The translations under genes and the position numbers were made by a program. Below the pieces are notes generated by a model. It was given only the letters and a program-made list of their open reading frames with translations, searched no databases and was not told the origin of the DNA. From positions 1-64,000 of the forward strand of contig PESC01000034.1 in assembly GCA_002929135.1 (NCBI GenBank): a stretch of DNA of 64,000 nt, read 5' to 3'. Each line of letters starts with the position of its first letter. Within the stretch, counting starts at the first letter, position 1. Source of the stretch: Methylomonas sp. (GTDB taxonomy: Bacteria; Pseudomonadota; Gammaproteobacteria; Methylococcales; Methylomonadaceae). Of the stretch, positions 39,973 through 50,310 are shown one piece after another.

Positions 39973-40755
39973 TCAAATTTTGTTTCCGTTCGCGCCGCTT
40001 ACGATCGGTGCATTGTCGTCTATACCTTTCTGGCCACGGGCCACGGCTTTCCAGTCGATGGGCGGTGTGCCTGGTTTCCAGGTAACGGCAAAGCCATTGG
40101 GATAGCGGGTATCGACGCTCGCCATCAAGGCAACCTGTTCGTCGCCAATCAACGCCAGGGTTTTCAGAAATCGCTGCATGTTTTCCAGCGGCGCCCGCCG
40201 CCCCAGTTGCATTTCCAGGCCACTGGCCAGCTTGATGCGCCAGGCCCTGCGATCGTTGACGTGAAATTCCGCCAGTTGCAGGGATTTGTCGCGCAACGCG
40301 ATGTAAAGGCCTTTCATGATCTCCAGCAATTTCTTTTCCTGGCCCTCGGGGCCGGTAATCAGCGGCAGAGTGCTGAATGCGCCGATGTCGTCGGGTATCA
40401 GCAATTCACCTTGTTTGTTCAGCAGGCCGTTCTTGCCCCAACGCACGACCGGTATCTCCTCACGAATCTTGATGTGTACCGCATCCGGCCACACTCGTTT
40501 GACATCGACCTGCGCCACCAGCGGCAGGCTGCCAATAGCGCGCTGAAGCGTGTTCATGTCGGCATGATAAAAACCGCGCCGGATTTCCGGGGCCACCACG
40601 GCTTTCAGGCGCTCCTTGTCGGTGTATTGAAACGCCCCCTCGATCCTGACATAGCGAATCGGCTTGCTGGCAGCATCGCGCCAGCGCACCAGTTGCCAAC
40701 CGCCCGCCGCCATGACCAGCAGCACAATCAGGATGACAGCCTTGCCAGACTTCAC
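39973..40755 (-). CDS. ftsQ: Cell division protein FtsQ
   Basis: Bitopic divisome protein joining with FtsL and FtsB. With the GTG at 40755, one base past the ddl stop, the protein has 260 residues: cytoplasmic tail, membrane helix about 5-22 (KAVILIVLLVMAAGGW), POTRA domain about 33-105 (IRYVRIEGAFQYTDKERL, DVKRVWPDAVHIKIREEIPV) and the beta domain. The ribosome site GAGAGG lies within ddl. A longer frame reaching 40815 overlaps ddl by 59 bases and is unlikely. Confidence 0.93.
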   Translation of the reverse strand: MKSGKAVILIVLLVMAAGGWQLVRWRDAASKPIRYVRIEGAFQYTDKERLKAVVAPEIRRGFYHADMNTLQRAIGSLPLVAQVDVKRVWPDAVHIKIREEIPVVRWGKNGLLNKQGELLIPDDIGAFSTLPLITGPEGQEKKLLEIMKGLYIALRDKSLQLAEFHVNDRRAWRIKLASGLEMQLGRRAPLENMQRFLKTLALIGDEQVALMASVDTRYPNGFAVTWKPGTPPIDWKAVARGQKGIDDNAPIVSGANGNKI

Positions 40756-40756
40756 G

Positions 40757-41704
40757 TCAAGCCGCCTCTCCGCCCGGCACACTGGTTTCCAGGATGCGCC
40801 AGACCAATTCCTCAAATTCGATGCCTGCCGCCCTGGCTGCCATGGGCACTAGACTGTGATCGGTCATGCCGGGCACGGTATTGACCTCAATCAATTGCGA
40901 CGCGCCGCTGTGATCGATAAAGACATCGACTCTGGCCCAGCCCGTCACCCCCAGCGCAGCGCAAGCCTGAATCGCCAGCTCTTGCAACACCTGCTCGCGC
41001 GCGGCATCCAGGCCGCACGGACAGTGATAGCGCGTGGTGTTGGCGCGATACTTGGCGTCGAAGTCGTAAAACGCATTCGGTGTTTCCAGGCGAATCGCCG
41101 GTAGCGCCTCGCCGTCCAGAATGCCCACCGTGTATTCCTGGCCTTGCACCCAGCCTTCGGCATAGACATCACAATGGTATTGGCTGGCCAGTTGCAGGGC
41201 GGCAAGCAGTTCGTCACGGTCGTGGGCCTTGCTCATGCCGATGCTGGAACCTTCCTGCGCCGGTTTGACGATGACGGGAAAGCCCAGGCGCTCGATGCAG
41301 GCATCGATGTCGTCAGCGCTTTGCAATAGCATCCAGTTCGGCGTCGGCAAGCCCAGGCCCTGCCAGCACAGCTTGGTGCGCAGTTTGTCCATCGTCAGCG
41401 CCGACGCCAGAACACCAGAGCCGGTGTAGGGCAATCCCAAGGTTTGCAGCACGGCCTGCAACACGCCGTCTTCGCCGCCGCGACCGTGGATGATGTTGAA
41501 CACCCGGTCGAAGCGTTGCCCGGCCAGGGCATCTATCGGACTGGCCGTCACGTCGATGGCAGTGGCCGCTATGCCGCTGGCCCGCAAGGCTTGGTAAACC
41601 GCGTTGCCGCTGTTCAATGAAACACTGCGTTCGGCAGCAGTACCGCCCATCATGACGGCAACGTTGCCGAAATCGGCAGGATGCTGGATGCGCAAGCTTT
41701 TCAT
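40757..41704 (-). CDS. ddl: D-alanine--D-alanine ligase
   Basis: ATP-grasp enzyme making D-Ala-D-Ala for peptidoglycan. The 315 residues contain VMMGGTAAERSVSLNSG (start), the ATP-grasp lid region KPAQEGSSIGMSKAHD, and ARVDVFIDHSGASQLIEVNTVPGMTDHSL with metal ligands. This is the DdlB position of the dcw cluster. Overlaps murB by 4 nt. Confidence 0.96.
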   Translation of the reverse strand: MKSLRIQHPADFGNVAVMMGGTAAERSVSLNSGNAVYQALRASGIAATAIDVTASPIDALAGQRFDRVFNIIHGRGGEDGVLQAVLQTLGLPYTGSGVLASALTMDKLRTKLCWQGLGLPTPNWMLLQSADDIDACIERLGFPVIVKPAQEGSSIGMSKAHDRDELLAALQLASQYHCDVYAEGWVQGQEYTVGILDGEALPAIRLETPNAFYDFDAKYRANTTRYHCPCGLDAAREQVLQELAIQACAALGVTGWARVDVFIDHSGASQLIEVNTVPGMTDHSLVPMAARAAGIEFEELVWRILETSVPGGEAA

Positions 41705-42585
41705 GCGGCCTCACCTATGCGGCAGACTTCCGGCTCAAGCCGAATGCCGAAACGCTGCTCTACTTGGCGCTGGACATGGGCAATCAGGCTCTCGATGTCG
41801 AACGCCGTGGCATTGCCGCTGTTTTCGATGAAATTGGCATGTTTTTCCGATACTACGGCGCCGCCGATGGCGTAGCCTTTGAGACCGCAAGCCTCGATCA
41901 AGCGCGCGGCGTGGTCGCCCGCTGGATTCTTGAACACCGAGCCGCAGGTGGGTTTGCTGGTGGGCTGGCTGGCGTTGCGCTTTTCCAGCAAAGCCTTGAT
42001 GTGTTGCTGACTGGCCTCGCTGTCGCCTTTTTCGAGTTGCAGTTGCGCCGACAAAAACCATTCGTCGTTCTGGCCTTTGACCGAGCGGTAGGTGATGTCG
42101 AATGCCTCGGGCTTGCGTTCGATGACATGGCCCCGGCGGTCTATCATTTCCACCCGGTCGACGATGCGCCAGGTTTCGCCACCAAACGCCCCGGCGTTCA
42201 TGCACAAGGCACCGCCCAGCGTGCCGGGAATACCGGCCAGAAATTCGGCACCGGTCAGACCGAGGTCGCTGCAAAAGCGCGCGACATGAGCACACGGCAC
42301 ACCGGCTTCGACATAAACCCGTTGCGAGTCGATCAGATGCATGGCTTTCAAACGGTTGCGGGTGTTGATGACCGTACCGCGTATGCCGCCATCCCGCACC
42401 AGCAGATTGCTGCCCAGGCCTATCCAGTACAGCGGCTCGTCACCGGGCAGACTGGCGATGAAGGCAATCAGGTCGGCCTTGTCATTGGGAATGTACAGCC
42501 GTTGTGCTGGCCCGCCAACCCGCCAACTGGTGTATTTCGCCAGCGGTTCATCGGTGAGCAATGTGCCTTTCAGTGCGGCCATCAT
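41701..42585 (-). CDS. murB: UDP-N-acetylenolpyruvoylglucosamine reductase, type II
   Basis: FAD enzyme reducing the MurA product to UDP-MurNAc. The 294 residues include [16 protein letters not shown], the FAD loop [38 protein letters not shown] and the C-terminal catalytic stretch [18 protein letters not shown]. It lacks the extra loop of E. coli type I enzymes. Placed between murC and ddl, each joined by a 4-nt overlap. Confidence 0.96.
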   Translation of the reverse strand: MMAALKGTLLTDEPLAKYTSWRVGGPAQRLYIPNDKADLIAFIASLPGDEPLYWIGLGSNLLVRDGGIRGTVINTRNRLKAMHLIDSQRVYVEAGVPCAHVARFCSDLGLTGAEFLAGIPGTLGGALCMNAGAFGGETWRIVDRVEMIDRRGHVIERKPEAFDITYRSVKGQNDEWFLSAQLQLEKGDSEASQQHIKALLEKRNASQPTSKPTCGSVFKNPAGDHAARLIEACGLKGYAIGGAVVSEKHANFIENSGNATAFDIESLIAHVQRQVEQRFGIRLEPEVCRIGEAA

Positions 42586-44018
42586 GCCAGTGCTCCGGCC
42601 AGTTTTTCCGGCAGTTCAGCGGCGATCTGGCCGACATTGCCCGCGCCCATGGTCAAAATCACGTCGTCTTTTTCGACGATGCCGACCAGAATGGTGGCCA
42701 GGTCGTCGCGGTTCTGCACGAAGATCGGATCGACCTGGCCGCGCACCCGGATCGAGCGGCTCAAGGCCTTGCCGTCGGCACCGGCGATCGGTGTTTCGCC
42801 TGCGGCATAGACATCGAGCAGAATCAACACATCGACGCTGGACAGCACTTCGACGAAATCTTCGAACAAATCGCGGGTGCGGGTGTAACGATGCGGTTGA
42901 AACACCACGATCTTGCGCCGATGCGGCCAAGCCTGGCGCAAGGCTTCCAGCGTCGCCGCCAGTTCGCGCGGATGATGGCCGTAGTCGTCGACCAGGGTCA
43001 GTTGGCCACCGCGATAATCGATATCGCCGTTGAGCTGGAAACGACGGCCAACCCCCTTGAACTCGGCCAGACTCTTGACGATGGCGTCATCGTCCACACC
43101 CAGGGCGGTGGCAATCGTGGTTGCAGCCAGGGCATTGAGCATGTTGTGCCAGCCAGGCAGATTCAGCGTCACCCGCAGCCGGGGCAGTTCACCCCGGCGC
43201 AGCACCGTGAAGTGGGTACGCAAGCCATCCTGTTCAATATCGACGGCCCGCACATCGGCGTTTTCAGCAACGCCGTAGGTTTTCACCGGCTTGGAGATGG
43301 CGGGCAGCACGTCGGCAACGCCCGGATCATCAATGCACAGCACCGCCAGACCGTAGAACGGCAACTGATGCAGGAATTTGATGAAGGTGTCCTTCAGGCG
43401 GTCGTAACTGCCGCCGTAGGTTTCCATGTGATCCTGGTCGATATTGGTCACCACCGCCATCATCGGCTGCAAATACAGGAACGAGGCATCGCTTTCGTCG
43501 GCTTCGGCAACCAGATATTTGCCCAGGCCCAGCTTGGCATTGGCACCGACGCTGTTCAAACGGCCACCAATGACGAAGGTGGGGTCGAGTCCGCCTTCGG
43601 CCAGCATCATCGTGGTCAGGCTGGTGGTCGTGGTCTTGCCGTGGGTACCTGCCACGGCGATGCCGAAACGGAAACGCATCAGCTCCGCCAGCATTTCGGC
43701 GCGCGGGATGACAGGAATCCGGTTTGCGTAAGCCGTGGTGATTTCCGGGTTGCCACGGTCGACGGCGGTCGATGTCACCACCACATCGACATCGGCGACA
43801 TTTTCGGCATGGTGGCCGAAGTACACCTTGATGCCCATATCCTCCAGACGGTCGGTGGCGGACGAGGCCTTGATGTCAGAACCGGACACGCTGTAGCCCA
43901 AATTGGACAACACTTCGGCGATACCGCTCATGCCGGTGCCGCCGATGCCGACGAAGTGAATCTTGTCGATGTTACCCAAGCCCTGGGCCGGGTGAGTGTC
44001 GGAGCCAGGACGGTTCAT
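42582..44018 (-). CDS. murC: UDP-N-acetylmuramate--L-alanine ligase
   Basis: Adds L-Ala to UDP-MurNAc. From ATG 44018, which overlaps the murG stop by 4 nt, there are 478 residues: N-terminal UDP domain with [19 protein letters not shown] loop [10 protein letters not shown], central ligase motif EADESDASF and C-terminal [14 protein letters not shown]. Seven codons upstream of this ATG are in frame but less likely. Confidence 0.97.
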   Translation of the reverse strand: MNRPGSDTHPAQGLGNIDKIHFVGIGGTGMSGIAEVLSNLGYSVSGSDIKASSATDRLEDMGIKVYFGHHAENVADVDVVVTSTAVDRGNPEITTAYANRIPVIPRAEMLAELMRFRFGIAVAGTHGKTTTTSLTTMMLAEGGLDPTFVIGGRLNSVGANAKLGLGKYLVAEADESDASFLYLQPMMAVVTNIDQDHMETYGGSYDRLKDTFIKFLHQLPFYGLAVLCIDDPGVADVLPAISKPVKTYGVAENADVRAVDIEQDGLRTHFTVLRRGELPRLRVTLNLPGWHNMLNALAATTIATALGVDDDAIVKSLAEFKGVGRRFQLNGDIDYRGGQLTLVDDYGHHPRELAATLEALRQAWPHRRKIVVFQPHRYTRTRDLFEDFVEVLSSVDVLILLDVYAAGETPIAGADGKALSRSIRVRGQVDPIFVQNRDDLATILVGIVEKDDVILTMGAGNVGQIAAELPEKLAGALA

Positions 44019-45079
44019 GGCTTGACCTCTACCACACACAGGTCGGCAACGGTTCGGGTGGCGTCGGGTCTGGCCAACTGTCTGGCAGCACGACTCATGG
44101 CGGATAAGGTGGTCATGGCTTGTTCAATGGCGGGTCGCAGTGTTCGCGCATTCAAATCGGCTTGTTTCAGCATCAAGGCCGCGCCAGCGTCGCGCAGGTA
44201 ACGGGCATTGGCGGTTTGGTGATCGTCGATGGCATGGGGCAGCGGTACAAAAATGGCGGGCAAGCCGCAGACCGCGACTTCGCTGATCGTCATCGCACCG
44301 GCGCGGCAGATGACGAGATCGGCCCAGCGGTAGACCGATACCATGTCGTCGATGAAGGCCGACACCGTGGCAGTGATGCCCAGAACGGCATAATTCGATG
44401 CGACCTGATCGCGCATGGCGGTACCGGTTTGATGGGTGACCTCCAGATTGTGCAGACCGGCGAGCGCATCGGGCACCCGCTCGTTCAACACTTGGGCACC
44501 CTGGCTGCCACCCAGCACCAGAATACGCAGCTTGCGGCCCAGGCCGGGGTGCCACATCGTCTTTTCGGGGATGTCGCTGAACGCCGCGCGCAACGGATTG
44601 CCAGTGCAGATCGCGTTGACAGCGGTTGCGAAACTGTCGGGGAACGCTTGCAGGGTGACGCGGGCCGCCCATTTGACCAGCCAGCGATTGGTGGTGCCGG
44701 GTATGCGGTTCTGTTCGTGGACGATCAGCGGCAGGCCCAGCCACTTTGCCATCAAGCCACCCGGCCCGGCAACGAAGCCGCCCATGCCCAGCACTACATC
44801 GGGCTGACGTCGTTTGAGGATTTGCCGTGCCTGGATACAGGCTTGCAACAGTTTGAACACGGCGGTGAATTTCGCCACGCGACCTTTGCCGCGCAGGCCT
44901 TTGACCGCCAGCCAGTCGATGTCGAAGCCGTTGGCAGGCACTACGCGAGCCTCCAGACCTTCACGGGTGCCCAGCCAACTGACGCGCCAGCCACGCTGAC
45001 GTAATTCGTCGGCAACCGCCAGGGCCGGGAATACATGGCCGCCGGTACCGCCCGCCATGATGACGATGCGTCGGCTCAT
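44015..45079 (-). CDS. murG: Lipid II synthase glycosyltransferase MurG
   Basis: Membrane-associated GT28 enzyme adding GlcNAc to lipid I. The 354 residues contain the N-terminal loops [16 protein letters not shown] and [14 protein letters not shown], and the C-terminal donor site with [40 protein letters not shown] and DDHQTANA. Four-base overlaps with ftsW and murC. Confidence 0.97.
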   Translation of the reverse strand: MSRRIVIMAGGTGGHVFPALAVADELRQRGWRVSWLGTREGLEARVVPANGFDIDWLAVKGLRGKGRVAKFTAVFKLLQACIQARQILKRRQPDVVLGMGGFVAGPGGLMAKWLGLPLIVHEQNRIPGTTNRWLVKWAARVTLQAFPDSFATAVNAICTGNPLRAAFSDIPEKTMWHPGLGRKLRILVLGGSQGAQVLNERVPDALAGLHNLEVTHQTGTAMRDQVASNYAVLGITATVSAFIDDMVSVYRWADLVICRAGAMTISEVAVCGLPAIFVPLPHAIDDHQTANARYLRDAGAALMLKQADLNARTLRPAIEQAMTTLSAMSRAARQLARPDATRTVADLCVVEVKP

Positions 45080-46254
45080 GCGGTTCTGCCCTTGACGTTG
45101 CGCTTATCCCGTTCCGTGGTTTCGTAATGAATGCGGAACAATGCAGCCACCGCGCCGCACATCACCATCATGCTGCCACCGCCGTAACTCATCAACGGCA
45201 GGGTCAGGCCTTTGGTCGGCAACAGCCCCATGTTGACGCCCATGTTGACGATGGCCTGAAAGCCGAACCAGATCGTCAGACCGTAGGCTACCAGCGACGA
45301 GAATTGCTCACCGACCCGGGCCGCAGCATCTGCGATGATGAAGCCACGAATAATGAGCACGCTGAACAGGAAAATGATGGTCATGACGCCGACCAGCCCC
45401 AATTCCTCGCCCATCACCGAGAACAGAAAGTCGGTGTGGGCTTCCGGCAGATAAAACAGTTTTTGCAGGCCGTTACCCAAACCGACGCCGCTGACCTCGC
45501 CCCGACCAAATGAAATCAGCGCCTGAGTCAGTTGATAGCCGCTGTCGCGGGCGTGATCCCATGGGTCGAGAAAGCTGACGACCCGTTTCCAGCGATACGG
45601 CTCGGTGTAGGCCAGCAAGGCTGCCGCCGTCGACACCAGGCCAACCAGCAACACGAAGGGCGACAAGCGGGCGCCGCCGACAAACATCATGCCCATGGCG
45701 ATCATCAGGATGACGACGGCAGAACCAAAGTCCGGCTCCATCAGCAACAGCAAACAGGCGACGGCAAACAGCAGTAAGGGCCGTACCAGGCCGAACAGCG
45801 ATGTGCGGACATGTTCAGCGTGGCGGGTGATGTAGCCCGCCATGTAAATCACTGAAATAAACTTGACGACTTCCGACACCTGTATCCTGAGCCCGAACAC
45901 CGACAACCAGCGGACACTGCCATTGACCTTGACGCCAACACCGGGAATCAGCACCACCAGCAACAATACCAAGCCGCCCAGAAACAGCGGCTGGCCGATT
46001 TTCTGCCAGCTTTTCATCGGCACCAGCAGCACGCCACCGGCAACCACTAATCCCAGCAGGATGTGCAGCAACTGCTTGATCGGGTAGTGCGAAATGTCGT
46101 CGGCCAGCTTGACGCCGAGGTGTAGCGAGGACGACGTCACCATGACGAAACCGATAACCAGCAGGCTGAGTGTGGCGAACAGCAGGCTTTCGTCGATGTG
46201 CAAGCGTTGACGCTTTCTGGGTTTGCTGGTAACTGAGGGGGCGGGAACGGACAT
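45076..46254 (-). CDS. ftsW: Septal peptidoglycan polymerase FtsW
   Basis: SEDS-family glycosyltransferase that polymerises lipid II with FtsI. The 392 residues hold about ten membrane helices, beginning near residue 27 after a basic tail. Conserved segments include GVKVNGSVRWLSVFGLRIQVSEVVK, MEPDFGSAVVILMIAMGMMF, and the terminal GLLPTKGLTLPLMSYGGGSMM. Overlaps murD by one base and murG by four. Confidence 0.97.
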   Translation of the reverse strand: MSVPAPSVTSKPRKRQRLHIDESLLFATLSLLVIGFVMVTSSSLHLGVKLADDISHYPIKQLLHILLGLVVAGGVLLVPMKSWQKIGQPLFLGGLVLLLVVLIPGVGVKVNGSVRWLSVFGLRIQVSEVVKFISVIYMAGYITRHAEHVRTSLFGLVRPLLLFAVACLLLLMEPDFGSAVVILMIAMGMMFVGGARLSPFVLLVGLVSTAAALLAYTEPYRWKRVVSFLDPWDHARDSGYQLTQALISFGRGEVSGVGLGNGLQKLFYLPEAHTDFLFSVMGEELGLVGVMTIIFLFSVLIIRGFIIADAAARVGEQFSSLVAYGLTIWFGFQAIVNMGVNMGLLPTKGLTLPLMSYGGGSMMVMCGAVAALFRIHYETTERDKRNVKGRTA

Positions 46255-47618
46255 CAGGTCAACTCCATCACGGCTTCGGCAAACTGGTTGCCGCGATCCG
46301 CGTAACTTTTGTATTGATCGAGACTGGCACAGGCTGGCGACAGCAACACGCTGTCACCGGCTTCAGCCAGATTTGCCGCAATGCGCACGGCCTGTTTCAT
46401 GTTGTCGGCAAAATGCGTGGGTACACTGTCGGCGATGGCCTGGGCTATCAGATGGGCATCTTTGCCCAGCAGGATGACGGCCTTGGCCTTGGTGGCGACG
46501 ATCGGCTTCAGTTCGACCATGTCAGCACCTTTGGCATCGCCACCGGCAATCAGGATGACCTTGCGACGATAACCCTCCAAAGCGGCAATACAGGCACCGA
46601 TGTTGGTGGCCTTGGAATCGTTGACCCAGCGCACCCCCTCCACATCGGCGACCCGCTGCATACGGTGCGGCAGGCCTTTGTAACGCTTCAGGGCACGACA
46701 CATGGCGTTCATGTCCAGACCAACGGCATGGCCAAGGGCGAGGGCCGCCAGCGCATTGGCCAGATTGTGACTGCCTTCGAGCTGAAGTTCGCTGGCGGAC
46801 ACCAGCGCTTGATCGCCCTGCATCAGATGATCGTCGTCGCCATGGCGCAGATGAAAATCGGCATCACCTTTGACCGAGAACGTCAGGCAGTGACGTTCGC
46901 TTTCACGCATGGCCATGACCATGGTGTCGTCGGCATTGAGGATCATTGCGCCATCGCCACGAAAAATCCGCTGTTTTTGCTGGGCGTAGTCGGCCATGTC
47001 AGCGTGGCGGTCGAGATGATCCGGCGACAGGTTGAGCACGGTGGCGGCCCTGGCGTTGAGTGCCGAGGTGCGTTCGAGCTGGAAGCTGGACAGTTCGAGT
47101 ACATACAGCTCGGCATCCTGTTGCAACAAATCCAGTGCCGGTGTGCCCAGATTGCCGCCGATGGCGGTTTTGACACCGGCGGCGTTGGCCATGTCGCCCA
47201 TCAAAGTGGTAACGGTGCTTTTGCCGTTGGAGCCGGTGATGGCAATGACCGGTTTGTCGGTAGCGCAAGCGAACAGGTCAATGTCGCTGAGCACGACGAC
47301 ACCGGTGGCCACGGCCTTGCGTATGGCTTTTTCGTTCAGCGAAATGCCGGGGCTGATCAGCAAATGCGTTGCCACTTCGAAGGCCGATTGATCGAAGCCA
47401 CCGCAAAACACCGGGACATCGGGCATTTGTTCGCGCAATGAATCGATTTGCGGCGGTGTGCGCCGACTGTCGATGACGGCAAATTTGATCGGCGTGGTCA
47501 GCAGAAACTGGGCGATGGAATAGCCGGTTGCCCCCAACCCCACGATCAGCAGGCGGGCGCTGGCAGGATCCAGATGAAAATGCCGCTTCAAATTGTCGAG
47601 CAGGTAGGCGGTATCCAC
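46254..47618 (-). CDS. murD: UDP-N-acetylmuramoyl-L-alanine--D-glutamate ligase
   Basis: Adds D-Glu to the precursor. The 454 residues show the Rossmann start LIVGLGATGYSIAQFL, ATP loop ITGSNGKSTVTTL, LELSSFQLERT, NLSPDHLDRH with the carbamylated-Lys region, and VNDSKATNIGACIAALEG. Start 3 nt after mraY; end overlaps ftsW by one base. Confidence 0.97.
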   Translation of the reverse strand: MDTAYLLDNLKRHFHLDPASARLLIVGLGATGYSIAQFLLTTPIKFAVIDSRRTPPQIDSLREQMPDVPVFCGGFDQSAFEVATHLLISPGISLNEKAIRKAVATGVVVLSDIDLFACATDKPVIAITGSNGKSTVTTLMGDMANAAGVKTAIGGNLGTPALDLLQQDAELYVLELSSFQLERTSALNARAATVLNLSPDHLDRHADMADYAQQKQRIFRGDGAMILNADDTMVMAMRESERHCLTFSVKGDADFHLRHGDDDHLMQGDQALVSASELQLEGSHNLANALAALALGHAVGLDMNAMCRALKRYKGLPHRMQRVADVEGVRWVNDSKATNIGACIAALEGYRRKVILIAGGDAKGADMVELKPIVATKAKAVILLGKDAHLIAQAIADSVPTHFADNMKQAVRIAANLAEAGDSVLLSPACASLDQYKSYADRGNQFAEAVMELT

Positions 47619-47621
47619 GAC

Positions 47622-48704
47622 TTACCTCAGCTTCAGGGTGGCCAACCCTATCAGCACCAGAATCACCGAGATGATCCAGAAGCGCACGATGATGCGCGGC
47701 TCCGGCCAGCCTTTGAGTTCATAGTGGTGATGAATCGGCGCCATCAGGAACACCCGTTTTTTACGGGTTTTGTACGAGGCCACCTGAATGATGACCGAAA
47801 CGGTTTCGACGACAAAAATGCCGCCCATGATCAGCAACACGATTTCCTGGCGAACCAGCACGGCGACGGTGCCCAGTGCAGCACCCAGCGCCAGTGCGCC
47901 AACATCGCCCATGAATACCATGGCCGGGTAGGTGTTGAACCACAAAAAACCCAGGCCGGAACCAATGATGGCCGAGCAGAAAATGACCAGTTCACCGGAT
48001 TTGGGGAGGTGGGGAATTTGCAGGTATTGCGCAAATTCGATATGGCCGGACAGATAGGCAAAAATCGCCAGCGCCGCTGCGATCATCACGGTCGGCATGA
48101 TGGCCAGGCCGTCCAGGCCGTCGGTCAGATTGACGGCATTGCTGGAGCCGACAATGACGAAGTAGGTCAACACCACATAACCCCAACCCAAATTCAGCGC
48201 GACATCCTTGAAAAACGGCACGATGAGCTGGGTTTCGGCGACAACTTGCGCGGTGTTGAACAGATAAATAGCCGCGCTGGCGGCGACCACCGACTGCCAG
48301 GTGTACTTAGCACGGGCCGACAAGCCATCGCTGTTGCCGAGCATGACTTTTTTGTAGTCGTCGATGAAACCGATGATGCCGTGCGCCAGGGTTACCAGTA
48401 ATACAACCCAGACATAACGGTTGGTCAGATCGCCACACAGCAGGGTGCTGAAAGCAACGGCGAACAGAATCATGGTGCCACCCATGGTCGGTGTGCCGGA
48501 TTTGCAGAAATGGCTTTGCAGGCCATCTTCGCGCACGCTTTGGCCGATTTTCCTGCGCGTCAGTTTTTCGATCATCACAGGGCCTATCAGCAACGAGATA
48601 ATCAACGCGGCCAGTACACCGAGAATGGCGCGGAACGTCAGATAATTCAGGACGTGGAAGCCGCTGTGGAGGCGTGTCAGATAGTCTGCGAATAGAAGTA
48701 ACAT
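47622..48704 (-). CDS. mraY: Phospho-MurNAc-pentapeptide transferase MraY
   Basis: Integral membrane enzyme making lipid I from undecaprenyl phosphate. From ATG 48704 there are 360 residues, the standard length, with ten membrane helices; conserved loops are [30 protein letters not shown] (active-site Asp cluster) and [15 protein letters not shown]. In-frame sequence upstream to 48878 would overlap murE and is not family-like. No good ribosome site is visible. murF, which normally precedes mraY, is missing. Confidence 0.97.
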   Translation of the reverse strand: MLLLFADYLTRLHSGFHVLNYLTFRAILGVLAALIISLLIGPVMIEKLTRRKIGQSVREDGLQSHFCKSGTPTMGGTMILFAVAFSTLLCGDLTNRYVWVVLLVTLAHGIIGFIDDYKKVMLGNSDGLSARAKYTWQSVVAASAAIYLFNTAQVVAETQLIVPFFKDVALNLGWGYVVLTYFVIVGSSNAVNLTDGLDGLAIMPTVMIAAALAIFAYLSGHIEFAQYLQIPHLPKSGELVIFCSAIIGSGLGFLWFNTYPAMVFMGDVGALALGAALGTVAVLVRQEIVLLIMGGIFVVETVSVIIQVASYKTRKKRVFLMAPIHHHYELKGWPEPRIIVRFWIISVILVLIGLATLKLR

Positions 48705-48846
48705 TGGGAGGCTCTGAAATGGTCGGCAAACGCCACGGTAACGTTTGTCATTGCTTGCGGCTGCGGGCGCCCGATCATCCGGCTTTTGTGTCCGGTGATT
48801 GCTTTGGTAAAACCTGCTGTCCGCACAACGGACTGACACATCGGCT

Positions 48847-50310
48847 TCATGCGCCACACCCCCGACGTGCCAGTGCATCGATGACGATGGCCTGATCGCT
48901 GAAAGGCGTTTTCACACCCTGTATTTCCTGGTAGTTCTCATGACCTTTGCCGGCAATGACGATGTGGTCGTCATTAGCGGCATGGGTGAGGGCGTATTCG
49001 ATGGCCTGTCTGCGGTCGTTGATGACGCGAACCTTATCGGTGAGGCAGCCTGCCAGAATCGCGGCGGTGATGTGTTGCGGGTCTTCGGTTCTGGGGTTGT
49101 CGTCGGTGATGATGACGTGATCGGCGCAGGCTTCGGCAATCCGCCCCATTTGCGGGCGCTTGCCTGAGTCGCGATCACCGCCGCAGCCAAAAACCACCCA
49201 TAACCGGCCTTCTCCGTGGATGGCTCTGAGCACTTTTTCCAGGGCATCGGGCGTGTGGGCGTAATCGACATAAACCGTGGGTTTGCCCTGTCCGCCGTAT
49301 TTTTCCAGTCGGCCAGCTACGGCTTGCAGTGTAGTCAGCGCGGCGACAGCATCTTCGAATGGCCAGTCCAGCGCCAGCAATACACTCAGCACGGTCATGA
49401 CGTTCTGCACGTTGAATGCGCCGCAAATCGAGGTGCGGACGCGCAGAATACGTCCATTCCAGTGAACATCGAAGGCCATGCCACGGGTGTCGTGAATGAC
49501 ATTGCTGGCCGTCAGGCATTCGGCATGTTGGGCAAGCCTGCCCTTTACACTGAATGTCCAGCGTTTTACCTCAGGGGCCAGGGTGTCCAGCACTCTTTGG
49601 CCATTTTCATCATCGATATTGACGACCGCGAAGCGTAAACCGGGGTTTTTGAACAGCAGCAATTTGGCTTGCAGGTAGTTTTCCATGCTGCCGTGATAGT
49701 CGAGGTGATCACGACTCAGATTGGTGAAGACGGCGCCGGTGAAGCTGATACCATCGACACGCCCCTGCGCCAGACCGTGCGACGACACCTCCATGACCAC
49801 GGCTGTTTTGTTTTGCGCGACGAAGCGGTGCAGCATCTGATGAATGGCCATGGCATCGGGCGTGGTGTTGAGTGTAGGCTGCAAACAAGCGGCGTCGCCC
49901 CAACCCAGGGTGCCGATGACACCGCAATCAGGCAGGATTTGCGCCAGCAGTTGACTGCATGTAGTTTTGCCGTTGGTGCCGGTGACGCCTATCATCATCA
50001 ACGCTCGCGACGGATGACCGTAGAAACGCGATGCCAGCGCACCGAGTTGCCGCGCCAGACCGGCAATGGCAAACAAGGGAATGCCCGCACGGGGCACCTC
50101 GGACGCCGCGATGCCTTCCGGATCGTAGAGGATGGCAACGGCGCCCCTGGCGATGGCGGCGTCGGCATGACGCAAGCCATGCTGCAAGGCGCCGTTCAAT
50201 GCAATGAAAACATCGCCGGGTTCGACGCAACGACTGTCCAGCGCCAGACCTTCAACGCTCAGTTGACTGTCAGTATCGAGGATGTGTTCGAGCAGATAGC
50301 CGAGTTTCAT
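48847..50310 (-). CDS. murE: UDP-MurNAc-L-Ala-D-Glu--meso-diaminopimelate ligase
   Basis: Adds the third stem residue. The 487 residues have the N-terminal UDP domain ([19 protein letters not shown]), ATP loop [29 protein letters not shown], and the DNPR motif in [11 protein letters not shown] that marks meso-diaminopimelate specificity. Four-base overlap with ftsI. Not fused to MurF: length is that of MurE alone. Confidence 0.97.
   Translation of the reverse strand: MKLGYLLEHILDTDSQLSVEGLALDSRCVEPGDVFIALNGALQHGLRHADAAIARGAVAILYDPEGIAASEVPRAGIPLFAIAGLARQLGALASRFYGHPSRALMMIGVTGTNGKTTCSQLLAQILPDCGVIGTLGWGDAACLQPTLNTTPDAMAIHQMLHRFVAQNKTAVVMEVSSHGLAQGRVDGISFTGAVFTNLSRDHLDYHGSMENYLQAKLLLFKNPGLRFAVVNIDDENGQRVLDTLAPEVKRWTFSVKGRLAQHAECLTASNVIHDTRGMAFDVHWNGRILRVRTSICGAFNVQNVMTVLSVLLALDWPFEDAVAALTTLQAVAGRLEKYGGQGKPTVYVDYAHTPDALEKVLRAIHGEGRLWVVFGCGGDRDSGKRPQMGRIAEACADHVIITDDNPRTEDPQHITAAILAGCLTDKVRVINDRRQAIEYALTHAANDDHIVIAGKGHENYQEIQGVKTPFSDQAIVIDALARRGCGA

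Noticed and set aside
42561-44201. 546-codon open frame on the plus strand across murC
   Set aside because: Antisense shadow of murC; no recognisable motif and no ribosome site.
48677-48859. 60-codon frame in the murE-mraY gap, examined as a MurF remnant
   Set aside because: The peptide around GHKSRMIGR only faintly recalls the MurF C terminus; no alignment good enough to call a pseudogene.
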